Assembly (NCBI GenBank): GCA_040007395.1
Contig: JBDTVG010000262.1
Span: 1 to 27,397 of the forward strand
DNA length: 27,397 nucleotides
Reading direction: 5' to 3'
Source: DATGFK01 sp040007395
Lineage (GTDB): Bacteria; Chloroflexota; Anaerolineae; Aggregatilineales; UBA2796
The translations under genes and the position numbers were made by a program. The notes under the pieces are model-generated. The model saw only the letters and a list, made by a program, of their open reading frames with translations, had not been told where the DNA came from and made no database searches. The number at the start of each line of letters is the position of its first letter. Positions within the stretch are counted from its first letter, which is position 1. Positions 1 through 7,559 of the stretch are shown one piece after another.

Positions 1-357
1 ACTGGTTTCACGCGGTTGACCATCTGACCCAAGCGTGTCCAGTATTGGCTCGACCAACGGCTCGATGATTTATGCTTAGGTCAGATTCATGCCATTACCA
101 CGCCCCTCGACAAGGCTGATTTACCTCAACAGAGTCATTATTTCCACCCTCACCAAAGCCGACTGCAATATCACCAGTTTCGTGAAAATGGCCTACCGAT
201 TGGGTCGGGCACTGTCGAAAGTGGTGTAAAACAATTCGAAAGTCGTTTAACCGGAGCCGGGATGCGCTGGAATCGCGACGGTGCGCAACGTAGGTTGGTC
301 ATTCGGGCTGCTGTCCTTGACCATTCGTTGGATGACCGTTGGCGGGCTGCTGCCTGA
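1..357 (+). pseudogene. 3' remnant of a transposase (ISKra4-like)
   Basis: Only the C-terminal part of a transposase is present, entering from the window edge. Frame 3 begins with WFHAVDHLTQAC, a WYHAVEHL-type motif. The reading then moves to frame 1, open from 28, and ends at the TGA at 355-357. The conserved tail reads IGSGTVESGVKQ followed by R-x4-GAGMRW, which is typical of ISKra4-like transposases (the GSG..E...K block carries the last catalytic Glu). The frame change near position 45 and an in-frame stop at 25 in frame 1 show that it is broken. The family name rests on motif memory; ISLre2-type elements have a similar tail. Confidence 0.6.
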
Positions 358-432
358 CCAGTACTTTTTTGAATGCACCCAAAATATAGTGAGTGCATAA
401 AGTCGAGCAGGTGAGGTGGAACTTCATATAGG

Positions 433-1522
433 TGAGGGTGGGGCATAAGCCCACCTGAATGAAAGAGCGGATTCGGGTAAAGTCTACAGTTATCACACTC
501 AGACTTAACCGAAAAGGCTCAGGACAATGATAACGGTGGATCATCCCCTAGTCCAATTGTTGGCGCTGGTCGACATGGTATGGGTAGAGGCACAATGCGA
601 CGAGTTGAAACGCGGAGCGCCAAAGTTGTACAGTGAAAAGACGATGTTCAAAGTGTATGTGGTGAGTTTGCTGAAAAAATTATGGGCGTGCCGGTCGGTG
701 TGGCGCTATCTGGCAGGCAGGCCGTTGGTCGCTGCTTCGTGCGGCTTGGCGCGTATTCGTGACCGACGGACACTGGACAGACGCTTGGGTGAAATCGCGC
801 CACAAGCCGAAGCGCAAATTCAGGCGCTGGGGTTGGTGCTGTCGATAGAAGCGGTGAGCGATGCGACCACGGCAGCCAGCGATGGATCGGCTTTTAAGAC
901 CCATGGTCCGGTTTGGCACAAGCAGGCTAAAGCCGCTGGCGTTATCCCTGACGGTTTGCATGGACTGGATAAGGAAGCGGACTGGATTCAGTCGGACTAT
1001 CATGGGTGGGTCTACGGTTACAAGGCGCATGTATCCATTAGCGTGGCTCCGACCACGGTGCGCAACGCTGACGGGCAGTGCCTGCGAAAGCCATGTGCTG
1101 CAAGCCCGCCTTAAAAATTTGCCCCCGACCCTGAGAACCTTGTTGCTGGATGCGGGCTATGATGACGCCGACTTGATTGCTGAGTGCGCCAAGCGTGGTA
1201 TCCACGTCTTAGCCCCGTTGGCTAAGCCCATTGGCAAATCCACTCCTCAAGACCGTCGTGACCGGGCCGCTTATCTGTCCTCGCCGCAAGGCAAAGCTCG
1301 CTATCGCTGGCGCGGATGCACCATTGAGCCGCTTTTTGCCACTATCAAAGACTTCTTTCAGCTCGATCCATTGCCGGTTCAAGGTAAAACCAAAGCCTCG
1401 GCTTTTATTATGTTGGCTCTATACGCTTGGAACTTGCTTGTTTTGTTCAATTTCATCAACAGTCGCCCATTGGGTGGCGTGAAACCAGTACTTGACCTAC
1501 TGTGATTTATGCCCCACCTTCA
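433..1522 (+). mobile_element. Insertion sequence, IS4/IS5 group, with terminal inverted repeats
   Basis: A 16-base imperfect inverted repeat bounds the element: TGAGGGTGGGGCATAA at 433-448 and the complement of TGAAGGTGGGGCATAA at 1507-1522 (one mismatch). One frameshifted DDE transposase fills the interior. The left end also contains a hairpin, GGTGGG at 437-442 pairing with CCCACC at 450-455. I see no convincing target-site duplication beside the repeats, so the exact ends could differ by a few bases. The right end abuts a PIN-toxin gene that has lost its 5' part, which suggests that the insertion or a later deletion removed it. Confidence 0.7.
527..1505 (+). pseudogene. DDE transposase of the IS4/IS5 group, frameshifted
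   Basis: This is the transposase of the surrounding IS, split over two frames. The first part (527 to about 1070, frame 2) starts MITVDHPLVQLL and carries the first catalytic Asp in AASDGSAF (about residue 118), then VWHK and WVYGYKAH. The second part (frame 3, ending at the TGA 1503-1505) carries the second Asp in LLLDAGYDD and the Glu in CTIEPLFATIKDFF. A +1 shift between about 1050 and 1090 joins them, giving a product of roughly 325 residues. No obvious slippery heptamer is visible there, so a disabling mutation is more likely than programmed frameshifting, although some IS5-type elements do use the latter. Confidence 0.8.
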
Positions 1523-1527
1523 GTTAG

Positions 1528-1713
1528 TTAATTGCTCTGGTCATTGAAAGCAAGGCGGCCTATCTAGTGAGCGAAGACAACGATCTACTGGTTTTAAACC
1601 CCTATCGAGGAATACGGATCTTAAATGCGTTGGATTTTATACAAGTAATAAGATGGCTTATAAATGCCACGCTTTCAGCAGAGCAAGAGGACACGCCACG
1701 AGATGAACAATAG
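1528..1713 (+). pseudogene. Truncated PIN-domain toxin (COG1569-like), C-terminal remnant
   Basis: An open frame directly beside the right end of the IS encodes 61 residues, including AYLVSEDNDLLVLNPYRGI. This matches the end of PIN-family toxins, where a late Asp lies in a (T/S)xDxDLL motif followed by a strand and a final helix. It ends at the TAG 1711-1713. There is no start codon or N-terminal half with the first catalytic Asp: the stop TAG at 1525-1527 and the IS boundary at 1522 lie immediately upstream. It is therefore a beheaded toxin gene. I see no antitoxin partner nearby. The family call is motif-based and fairly secure; the exact subfamily is not. Confidence 0.6.
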
Positions 1714-1889
1714 CCTTAATCTTGTGGAGTAGGAGCAATCCATTTCTATGGAGGCTACTTTTTACCTCTGAGCGCAAAAGTTACACCATACAGCCCTGTG
1801 GGGGCACTAAATGGGTCTGCGCTGATTATTCCGCAAGGCTGCTATCATCTTCCTTATCAACTACACCTAAACCCTAAAAGGATAATCCC
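1714..1889. other. Intergenic stretch between two remnants
   Basis: No gene, tRNA or repeat is recognisable here. The stretch lies between the PIN-toxin remnant and the start of the broken integrase-type transposase, and may include the left end of that element. I could not define an inverted repeat. Confidence 0.4.
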
Positions 1890-2572
1890 ATGGTGCTGAT
1901 CAGAATCTTACGCCAGGTCGTCGCACTCGTGTTGTCTAGTATCAACCGGGTTGAAGAACGGGTGAAAGCGTGGACGAAACCGGGCGCAGAGAGCTTCATC
2001 GGAGGTAAGGTCGCTGACTTGGTGAAGGGAAGCAGGAGTTGATGCCCGAAAACGCCTTTTTGCGGCAGCAACTGATTGTACTCAAGCGGCAAGTCAGGCA
2101 ACCCAACCCCACGGCGACGGATCGCGGGCAACTGGTAGCGCTGGCGAAGCGCGTCCGGGACTGGAAGAACGCGCTCCTGATCGTGAAACCAGAGAGCGGT
2201 ACCGGCAGGGTTTCAAGCGCTTCTGGCGGCATAAATCGAAAGGTGAAGCGCGTCAGCCGCGGATTTCGGAAGCCACCATTGCGTTGATCGAACAGATGGT
2301 CATGCAAAATCGAAGATGGGGAACCAAGCGCATTCGCGGCGAGCTGTTGAAATTGGGCATTTCGGTGAATAAAGGCACCATCCGACGCTACATGTGGCGT
2401 GCCCAGCGGGAACTACCGCCGCGCTATCACGGTCAGACGTGGGCCACGTTTCTTGCGAATCATGCCTCAGACACCTGGGCTTGCGATTTCGTCCAGACAT
2501 ACGACCTGTTCTTTCGAGACGTTTTCCTGTTTTTTATCATCGAACATGGGTCACGCCGCGTGGTCCACTTGG
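1890..2572 (+). pseudogene. Integrase-type (IS3/IS481-like rve) transposase, two frameshifts and truncated
   Basis: Three successive frames together give the N-terminal half of an integrase-core transposase. Frame 3 from the ATG at 1890 gives MVLIRILRQVVALVLSS. Frame 2 from about 2039 gives ENAFLRQQLIVLKRQVRQP. Frame 1 from about 2193 gives RYRQGFKRFWRHKS, then RRWGTKRIRGELLKLGI (the helix-turn-helix HTH_21-like part) and WACDFVQTYDLFFRDVFLFF. The last segment contains the first catalytic Asp, as in ACDF. Similarity stops at about 2572, so the rest of the catalytic core (second Asp and Glu) is missing. The family is known in Chloroflexota as rve transposases; assignment to IS481 rather than IS3 is uncertain. 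Confidence 0.65.
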
Positions 2573-2644
2573 GTATAATTCAGACTAAGTATAATACGGC
2601 TGGAGTGAGGGTGTTAAAGGTGATAGCGGATTACCGCAGAGGTA

Positions 2645-2938
2645 TTAGCGGTGCTGGATATACGCCGCGATTAAAGCGATAGCAAACTCTATGCGCCGCT
2701 GACTTTCTGGTGTTCCATCGGGTCGTGCCATGTAGCCAGCGGTGATCGCGCCTTTGACGACAATTTCGGCAATGACATAGGCTTGAGCTGCATTATACGA
2801 TGTGCCGGATGGCAAAGGATAGTAGAACCGATTAATCATGCCTTGCAGATGCCGTTTTCGCTCGTCATCGATGGTTGGTAGCGCGGCTGCCACATCTTCA
2901 TTTATCGCACTTGTCATTATCATCATCGCAGAATCCAC
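2645..2938 (-). CDS. Hypothetical protein, 97 aa
   Basis: I do not recognise this protein. It would start at GTG (2936-2938); an ATG four codons further in (MMIMTSAI) is an alternative. It looks largely alpha-helical and contains DDERKRHLQGMINRFYYP, then YNAAQAYVIAEIVVKGAI, and ends AIALIAAYIQHR. There is no signal peptide, and no clear ribosome-binding site precedes either start. It sits among broken transposases, running opposite to them, and a small hairpin (GCGG-ATTA-CCGC, 2626-2637) follows its stop. The composition is protein-like rather than random, and the ORF has no overlapping gene. It may be a cargo gene of a mobile element or a fragment of a larger gene. Confidence 0.4.
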   Translation of the reverse strand: MDSAMMIMTSAINEDVAAALPTIDDERKRHLQGMINRFYYPLPSGTSYNAAQAYVIAEIVVKGAITAGYMARPDGTPESQRRIEFAIALIAAYIQHR

Positions 2939-3274
2939 TCACGTTTATAAACAATCGATATATGTATATAAAACAAGTGGGCTAAAAAAGTCCCAAACGC
3001 TACACAAATTCGGAAAATAGAATGAATCGGGTTTCCTTTGTAGGAGCGACAAACGACATTAACGGATCGAGATTTTGTAGCGGATAGTATCCTAACTCTA
3101 TCATCAAGGAACGATTTAAAACACGCGCTGGTGTATTCATCTGCAAAAGTTTTACTGTAACTCGCCCGATTGGTGTGACTCCTTCGACTTGAGTAGCACT
3201 GACTTTGAAGGGTCCGCTCCAGATATTAACCGATGGTGCAAGTTGAAATAGTCACGAAAAGCGCAAAACTCTAG
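2939..3274. other. AT-rich stretch, no gene seen
   Basis: No credible coding region is visible. The minus strand just upstream of the 97-residue ORF is AT-rich and could hold its promoter. The later part probably contains the unreadable 5' end of the decayed transposase that follows. Confidence 0.35.
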
Positions 3275-3740
3275 TTGCCAAGCTATGAGAAAGGCGCAGT
3301 TCGTGACTACGAAGAGATTATTGTTCACATTTTCTACCATGTCGATAATGCGATGATAGACATTCTGAAAGAACCGTGTGCAAAGTTGTAACCGAGCGAA
3401 GTGGGGACGATTGGCATCTTGTTCGCACTCAAGGGTGGATATTTTCGAGCGTTTTACCGCTGGTTGAAGCGCGATTACGACAACTTGTTCGGCGGGAGGT
3501 GCCCGACCGAAGCAGTCTGCTGCGACCACTGCGAGGGCAACAGCAGCATACTGAAAAACTTCCTTTTCGATACTGACTGTCGTGTACAAAGCCAAGAAAA
3601 TTCACCGTCGCCTTGAGGCGTACATCGACACTGGCTTGGCTTACACCGTTGCCCTGTTCAATGTCTGTTTGAATCCCTTTCATCAGCTACATCCCAAACA
3701 AAGTGCTTTCAAAATGAGCACTGCTGAATTTTCCTTGTGA
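3275..3740 (+). pseudogene. Decayed transposase with stop, frameshift and internal deletion
   Basis: Frame 2 reads Y-H-V-D-N-A-M-I-D-I-L-K, then an in-frame TAA (3389-3391), then PSEVGTIGILFALKGGYFRA and FYRWLKRDYDNLFGG. Near 3495 the reading moves to frame 1 (PDRSSLLRPLRGQQQHTEKL). Near 3575 it moves to frame 3 (YKAKKIHRRLEAYIDTGLAY), ending MSTAEFSL at the TGA 3738-3740. The pieces are in the right order for one transposase of a family seen in Chloroflexota, but the central catalytic part is too short. An internal deletion of several hundred bases near 3575 is the simplest reading. The family name is uncertain (possibly IS982-like). Confidence 0.5.
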
Positions 3741-4152
3741 TTTATCTTGCGCCACTAGTTACTACTGAAACATTTCACTCCTCCTGAATCCTTCAAGCGA
3801 AAAGCTTAAGGGCCGTGAAACTCAAGATAGACGATCTAGGGACGTAGTATGAGAGTGTTGTTCACGTGTGCCTGACCTGAACCGAAAATGTTACAAACTC
3901 GTTCTAATGTATTGATTGTTGGTCTATTCAAACGGTAATCAAGCAAAAAGGCAAAAGTAGCTGGCTTCGAGATCCTACCGCAAAAAGTCTCCGATTCAGC
4001 CAGAAACGACACAAATGCACATCCTATGACCTCTCACCTATTGATCTTGCTATGCAACATCAGTACACTTTTGGGAGTTGGCGCAAAATAATTAATGAGT
4101 ATACTTTTAACGTAGGTTATCAGTATAAGTTTAGGTTTAGGCAGGTTAGCAA
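3741..4152. other. Intergenic region between IS remnants and the signalling block
   Basis: About 410 bases with no coding sequence, tRNA or array that I can see. The last 75 bases carry a good promoter for the gene at 4153. A short repeated GTTTAG motif lies just before that gene. The rest appears to be worn non-coding DNA at the edge of the transposon-rich segment. Confidence 0.45.
4078..4105 (+). promoter_or_regulatory. Sigma70-type promoter for the receiver/roadblock gene
   Basis: TTGGCG at 4078-4083 and TATACT at 4100-4105 are separated by 16 bases. The start codon lies about 47 bases after the -10 box. The same -35/-10 pair (TTGGCG, TATACT) is found upstream of the glycosyltransferase pair at 10920-10949. 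Confidence 0.55.
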
Positions 4153-5334
4153 ATGCCGCCCACCAATCCCAGAATCGTTGTCGTTGATGACAACACAGGA
4201 CTGTACAATATTGTTCGGGCTTCGCTAGAACTGCTTGGTCGCCGCCCTCGGTTGATCGAGACGCACACTGGCGACGATGCCCTGACAGAAATTCGCATTG
4301 GCTCGCCGGATCTGTTGATTACGGCTCATTCGCTTTCAGGCACGACTAACGGGCCGATGCTAGCTCTGTTGGCAAAACGCGAACTGGCAGCGTTACCCAT
4401 CCTTGTTTTTGGCAACGAAAACGACCCGGAAATGGACGAGGAAACCCTGTCGCAGTCGCCGTTCCAGTATCTGCGGCAGCCATGTGCGCCCGAAGCGTTT
4501 ATCCGGGCGATCCGGATTGCGTTAGATGGCCCAGAAGCTGTGCCACAGGAAGCGGCGCATACCGATTTTCTTGGCCCAGTGCCAACGGTAGATACCGAAA
4601 AGCTGCGGGCACTGCTTTTTACCCTGATGCGTGATGTCGGGGCGATGGCTGCTGTACTGGCAGACCGCAATGGCAAGGTTATCAACTTTGAAGGCGCGGC
4701 AGGTTACATTGACCGCGACCTACTAGCGGCAGCACTCGCGCCGGGGTTTACTTCGACTCCTAAACTCACCCCAGTCATTGGCAATCAACCGCGTATTCTC
4801 AAGTATTTCGACGGTGAGAAGGGCGGTCTGTTTGGCTTGGCTGTCGGGCTGCACTATTTCATCATGTTAATCTTCGAGGGGAACGCTCCGGCTGCCGCGC
4901 TTGGCAATGTGAAGCGTTACGGCGGTAACTCGGTCAACGAAATGTTGAATGTGATCGGGCTGGAAACTGCCTTCAGCATCAAGCCCGTTCCAGTTGCCTC
5001 CGTCGTTGCGGAGAAAACTGAACCTGCTCATGGTGTCGGCAAGCGTAAACGTGGTACACAGGAACTTTCGGCAGTTAAGGCCGATGCTGTTGTCAAGGCT
5101 GCTACTAGCACGACGAAAAAGGTTGCCGAACCCGAACCACCCCGGCCCCAGATGGAGCCAATCGTCAACTTCGATCCCAGCTTGCTTGACGCGCTTGATC
5201 AGGTCGATCTGAATGCCGCCGACGATCTGTTCTCGCCAGAACGGATGGCTGCCAGTTCATCCGCTGCCAATGGTAACAAGATCTCGTTCGAGGATGCGTT
5301 GTTACAGGGTATTATTGGCGACGTGGATGAGTAG
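4153..5334 (+). CDS. Degenerate receiver domain fused to a roadblock/LC7-like domain
   Basis: The first 125 residues or so fold as a response-regulator receiver: RIVVVDDN holds the acidic pair (D12, D13), and PDLLITAHSL matches the beta-3 strand. However, the phospho-acceptor Asp is replaced by Ala (A58), the switch Thr/Ser by Gly (G87) and the conserved Lys by Gln (Q109, in YLRQP). It should therefore not be phosphorylated in the normal way. Residues about 140-270 (LRALLFTLMRDVGAMAAVLA through LGNVKRYGGNSVNEMLNV) look like a roadblock/LC7 domain, a family that often regulates small GTPases. A linker rich in Ala, Lys and Pro and an acidic tail follow. The Ser/Thr kinase gene follows after a terminator, so a joint signalling role is inferred. 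The ATG has only a weak ribosome-binding site. Confidence 0.75.
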   Translation: MPPTNPRIVVVDDNTGLYNIVRASLELLGRRPRLIETHTGDDALTEIRIGSPDLLITAHSLSGTTNGPMLALLAKRELAALPILVFGNENDPEMDEETLSQSPFQYLRQPCAPEAFIRAIRIALDGPEAVPQEAAHTDFLGPVPTVDTEKLRALLFTLMRDVGAMAAVLADRNGKVINFEGAAGYIDRDLLAAALAPGFTSTPKLTPVIGNQPRILKYFDGEKGGLFGLAVGLHYFIMLIFEGNAPAAALGNVKRYGGNSVNEMLNVIGLETAFSIKPVPVASVVAEKTEPAHGVGKRKRGTQELSAVKADAVVKAATSTTKKVAEPEPPRPQMEPIVNFDPSLLDALDQVDLNAADDLFSPERMAASSSAANGNKISFEDALLQGIIGDVDE

Positions 5335-5360
5335 TCTGCTTCTCCCGAAACGCGGCCTGA

Positions 5361-5393
5361 CCACACCGAACCTGATGGTCCGGTTGGTTTTTT
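5361..5393 (+). terminator. Rho-independent terminator
   Basis: The arms CCGAACC and GGTCCGG pair around a TGAT loop with one mismatch, and an outer CC/GG pair extends the stem. A run of six T follows at 5388-5393. It ends the receiver/roadblock transcript. The earliest TTG in the kinase frame (5392) lies inside the T-run, which argues for the kinase starting at the later TTG. Confidence 0.6.
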
Positions 5394-5412
5394 GAGACGA
5401 GGCGACACAGCA

Positions 5413-6954
5413 TTGGCGAACAACAAAGTAGAAAAACCTGACCCGCTGATCGGGACGAAACTCGGTAATTACACCGTCAAATCGTTGATTGGGCAAGGCG
5501 GGATGGCGCGAGTCTACGAAGGCTTCGATGAAAAATTGGAGCGTCGAGCCGCTATCAAAGTGATCGAAGTACGGCACAGCCTTGATGATGAAGTAACACA
5601 GCGCTTCATGCGTGAAGCGCGTGCTGCCGCCAATCTCGAACATCCGAATATTGTTAGCGTGTACGAGTTCGGCGAGTTCGAGAATTTGTATTACATGGCG
5701 ATGCGCCTGATCGATGGCAAGACGTTGCTGAGTATCCTCAAGCGCTTGCGCCAGCAAAAGAAGTTCCTCGAACCAGAGCATGTCGTCAATATCATCACCC
5801 AGATTGGGTCGGCACTTGACTATGCCCACAGCAAGGGTGTGATCCATCGTGACATCAAGCCCTCAAATATTATGCTGACCGAAGATGACCGTGCCATTTT
5901 GACCGACTTCGGCCTGACCATGAACGTTGGGTCTGAGACGACATTGGGTACGGCCTTCGGTACTCCACGCTATATTGCGCCCGAACAGGCCATTGCCTCG
6001 CACAAGGCCGTTCCCCAAACCGACATCTATTCGCTAGGGGTGGTGCTATATGAGATGGTCACGGGTCAAACTCCCTTTGACAGCGACTCACCAATGACTC
6101 TGGCTCTGAGTCATATTACCAACCCGCCGCCGCCGCCACAGACTATTCGGCCCAGTCTGCCACATCCTGTGCAAACCGTGATCCTGAAGGCGCTCGAAAA
6201 ACGCGCTATCAATCGCTGGACGACATCAACCAGCATGGCGAACGCACTACGTGACGCATACCGGGGCAAAGAGCCAGAGGTAAAGCTCTCTCAGGAGGGA
6301 CTCGACCTACCCAAAGGTGATGTTATTAGCGCCCCCGGTAAGTCTGCCCCCACGCAAGCAGGAACTGTCAATCAATCTGCAAAGGTAGCTTCGTCTAAGT
6401 TACCGCGCAAAGGATCGTCATTACGAACACTTATGCGCTTGATGTCTGTAGTAATGATTATCGTGTTGATTACGTTAGGGGTGGTCATCGTGACGAACGC
6501 TAACGTCCTGACTGCATCGTCGCTCAGTAACCTCTTTGCAACGGCTACGCCCATTCCACCGCGCATTCGTCTGATCTATAGCAAAGACTCCTTTGTCGTT
6601 TATAACGCGACGGATCAGACGGTTTCGCTGGAAGGAATTTCGTTCGTGCGGGTGGATCAACCTAATCGCCCTTACGATGCGGCACAATTTGGAACTACTA
6701 CCTATAAGAATCTAGGGGCGGGGCAGTGTATTCGCATTAGAATGAGGAGCGCGGATGAGCATGGCTTGCCATCAAGCTGCACCCAGCAATTGAAAATACT
6801 TATCTATGACGACCCAATCATTATCTTCTGGGCGGCCCGCAATAAAGAAGAGCCAACGACGTTTCAGGTTGTTCGCAAGGTCGATAAAACAACGACTACC
6901 GTTTTGCAAACCTGTTCGATGTCAGTCAACACCTGTGAGTTTTCGCTGTCATAA
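5413..6954 (+). CDS. Transmembrane Ser/Thr protein kinase (PknB-like) with extracellular tail
   Basis: A Hanks-type kinase with all key parts: glycine loop LIGQGGMARVYEG, catalytic Lys in AAIKVI (K49), catalytic loop HRDIKPSN, metal-binding DFG in LTDFGLTM, and activation segment end GTPRYIAPEQ. A Pro-rich linker follows, then one membrane segment at about residues 342-365 (SVVMIIVLITLGVVIVT). The outer domain of about 140 residues contains a beta-type NATDQTVSLEGISF stretch and four cysteines. It probably phosphorylates Ser/Thr of cytoplasmic proteins in response to an external signal; the ligand is unknown. It has no PASTA repeats. I prefer the TTG at 5413 with GAGG about 10 bases upstream; the TTG at 5392 overlaps the terminator. 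Confidence 0.85.
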   Translation: MANNKVEKPDPLIGTKLGNYTVKSLIGQGGMARVYEGFDEKLERRAAIKVIEVRHSLDDEVTQRFMREARAAANLEHPNIVSVYEFGEFENLYYMAMRLIDGKTLLSILKRLRQQKKFLEPEHVVNIITQIGSALDYAHSKGVIHRDIKPSNIMLTEDDRAILTDFGLTMNVGSETTLGTAFGTPRYIAPEQAIASHKAVPQTDIYSLGVVLYEMVTGQTPFDSDSPMTLALSHITNPPPPPQTIRPSLPHPVQTVILKALEKRAINRWTTSTSMANALRDAYRGKEPEVKLSQEGLDLPKGDVISAPGKSAPTQAGTVNQSAKVASSKLPRKGSSLRTLMRLMSVVMIIVLITLGVVIVTNANVLTASSLSNLFATATPIPPRIRLIYSKDSFVVYNATDQTVSLEGISFVRVDQPNRPYDAAQFGTTTYKNLGAGQCIRIRMRSADEHGLPSSCTQQLKILIYDDPIIIFWAARNKEEPTTFQVVRKVDKTTTTVLQTCSMSVNTCEFSLS

Positions 6955-6979
6955 GAATCGACTGCTGAACCGGAAATAA

Positions 6980-7450
6980 TTGAGTAAAATTGGGATGAGC
7001 GACGAAACTTACCAGATCAACGATGAGCTTATCCAAGAATTTCATAGCTGGTTTGCCGAACTCTCTACACTTTTATCAGCACTCCTTGGTGCAATCGATC
7101 AGGTTCTAGCTGATCAAAGCCATCAGGTTGATGTTCAACAGATAATCAAAATCATAGAACTTGCCCGCAAGTCTGTGCTGAATCTCACGAATACAATTAT
7201 TCCTTACACACTAGAATCTATCCAACCAATAGTGGATAGAAATGATTTTTTAGAGACACTTTACACTGTCAGAACGTCATTGGCTGTGATCATTGGTGTA
7301 GGTCAGATATTTCCAAAACTTCTCATAGAAAAACGGCTTGCCGATTCTGAGTCTTTAGGGCAATTATTCGTAATAATAGAGTGCTTACGCGATAAAGCAG
7401 AACATCCCACGCCTTTTTTCAAAGTGTTCGATATGTATCGAGAAGGCTAA
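6980..7450 (+). CDS. Hypothetical helical protein, 156 aa
   Basis: I do not recognise the family. The protein appears almost wholly alpha-helical, with repeated hydrophobic stretches such as FAELSTLLSALLGAIDQVLA and LAVIIGVGQIFPKLL, and no signal peptide or clear membrane segment. It starts 25 bases after the kinase stop at a TTG; an ATG five codons later (MSDETYQ) is an equally possible start. Neither has a strong ribosome-binding site. Its position suggests co-transcription with the kinase, so a kinase substrate or partner is a reasonable guess, but nothing in the sequence proves it. Confidence 0.6.
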   Translation: MSKIGMSDETYQINDELIQEFHSWFAELSTLLSALLGAIDQVLADQSHQVDVQQIIKIIELARKSVLNLTNTIIPYTLESIQPIVDRNDFLETLYTVRTSLAVIIGVGQIFPKLLIEKRLADSESLGQLFVIIECLRDKAEHPTPFFKVFDMYREG

Positions 7451-7469
7451 CACTGTCTAAAACCTATCT

Positions 7470-7490
7470 CACCCTAGATATTGTAGGGTG
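7470..7490. repeat. Perfect inverted repeat, possible operator or hairpin
   Basis: CACCCTA and TAGGGTG pair perfectly around a 7-base loop. No T-run follows, so it is not a standard terminator. It lies 25 bases upstream of the extended -10 promoter of the TPR gene, where a regulator could bind, or it may form a 3' hairpin on the preceding transcript. Confidence 0.4.
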
Positions 7491-7514
7491 TCTAAGCTAA
7501 GTTATCGCAATTTG

Positions 7515-7523
7515 TGCTATGAT
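7515..7523 (+). promoter_or_regulatory. Extended -10 promoter for the TPR gene
   Basis: TGCTATGAT is a TGn-extended -10 box 36 bases upstream of the ATG at 7560. No good -35 is seen, as is common for extended -10 promoters. The upstream GTTATCGC is also present beside a similar TGCTAAAAT box at 19609. Confidence 0.45.
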
Positions 7524-7559
7524 CAAACGCATTCGTGAAAGTTGCCCGGAGATCCTGTC

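Noticed and set aside
1050..1090. Programmed frameshifting in the IS4/IS5-group transposase
   Set aside because: No slippery heptamer or stimulatory hairpin is evident at the junction, and the neighbouring elements are all decayed, so a plain mutation is simpler.
3152..3595. A 147-codon minus-strand ORF in the decayed transposase region
   Set aside because: The + strand carries ordered transposase motifs over the same bases, so the minus-strand frame is probably a shadow.
3741..4152. tRNA or small RNA gene in the long intergenic region
   Set aside because: No T-loop GGTTCGA-like sequence, acceptor stem pairing or terminator could be found.
5302..5847. A 181-codon minus-strand ORF opposite the kinase start and terminator
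   Set aside because: The kinase catalytic motifs establish the + strand frame; the opposite frame shows no recognisable domain.
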